The notes under the pieces are model-generated. The model did not search any database and was not told the DNA's origin. It saw only the letters and a list, made by a program, of their open reading frames with translations. Shown piece by piece: positions 6,661-6,775 of a stretch of 6,775 nt of DNA (position 1 is the stretch's first letter; each line of letters opens with the position of its first letter). Both the position numbers and the translations under genes were made by a program. The DNA is from Planctomycetota bacterium. GTDB lineage: Bacteria; Planctomycetota; Planctomycetia; Pirellulales; UBA1268. The DNA is taken from assembly GCA_003670825.1 (NCBI GenBank), contig QWQL01000096.1, forward strand, positions 1 to 6,775, in the 5' to 3' direction.

Positions 6661-6766
6661 CCGCAGGTTTCCTACCTGCGATCATGGCCGCGTCATCCCG
6701 TAGCCGCAGGTTTCCTACCTGCGTTCATGGCCGCGTCATCCCGTAGCCGCAGGTTTTCTACCTGCG
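6632..6766 (+). repeat. Tandem 43-bp hairpin repeat array (REP/BIME-like)
   Basis: Three head-to-tail 43-base units at 6632-6674, 6675-6717 and 6718-6760, plus six bases of a fourth (6761-6766). Units 1 and 2 are identical; unit 3 differs at 6724 (A to T) and by one C-to-T change in the hairpin loop. Across the unit boundaries lie inverted repeats CGCAGGT/ACCTGCG at 6662-6680, 6705-6723 and 6747-6767 (the last extended to 8 bp). A degenerate hairpin, GCAGG/CCTGC, sits at 6624-6636. The hairpins are joined by a 24-base linker containing ATGGCCGCGTCATCCCGTAG. There are no T runs and no unique spacers. This resembles repetitive extragenic palindromic elements; I see no transposase in the window. 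Confidence 0.88.
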
Positions 6767-6775
6767 GTCTGCACC

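Noticed and set aside
6632..6766. CRISPR array
   Set aside because: The units are directly adjacent and identical through their full length; there are no unique spacers and no cas genes.

Overview
The window reads as chromosomal DNA from a high-GC member of the Planctomycetes, probably Pirellulales-like; this is an inference. The main pointers are a subtilase with the planctomycete-type N-terminal LEPR motif, a secreted protein resembling the DUF1598 family of Rhodopirellula-type genomes, and an exported PQQ-like beta-propeller protein. There are no phage genes, transposase genes, tRNA/rRNA genes or CRISPR arrays.

Layout. (1) 2-499 (+): the last 165 codons of recD, the alpha subunit of the RecBCD helicase/nuclease, cut by the window edge. 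(2) 500-739: a leader region with a clear ribosome binding site. (3) 740-2332 (+): a secreted, Gly/Met-rich DUF1598-like protein. (4) 2333-2545: an unusual intergenic stretch. It holds a perfect 18-bp palindrome, an overlapping hairpin, and a 54-bp near-perfect copy (53/54) of an 18-codon piece of recD that starts where the hairpin ends. (5) 2546-3799 (+): a secreted PQQ-like beta-propeller protein. (6) 3801-4604 (-): a rhomboid intramembrane serine protease, convergent with gene 5 with one base between the stops. (7) 4605-4704: a 100-bp divergent control region. (8) 4705-6660 (+): a secreted subtilase (S8) with a prodomain and a C-terminal PPC domain. (9) 6632-6766: three 43-bp tandem repeats carrying hairpins (REP/BIME-like), the first of which supplies the last codons and stop codon of the subtilase.

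Functional links. Apart from RecD, all products are predicted to be exported or membrane-embedded. The two proteases, rhomboid and subtilase, are divergently transcribed from a shared short control region and could be co-regulated, but nothing in the sequence proves a common pathway. The gaps of more than 200 bp around the DUF1598 gene argue against one operon with recD or the propeller gene. I see no clear new multi-gene system. The two most distinctive signals are the duplicated recD fragment next to a palindrome and the hairpin repeat array fused to the 3' end of the subtilase.
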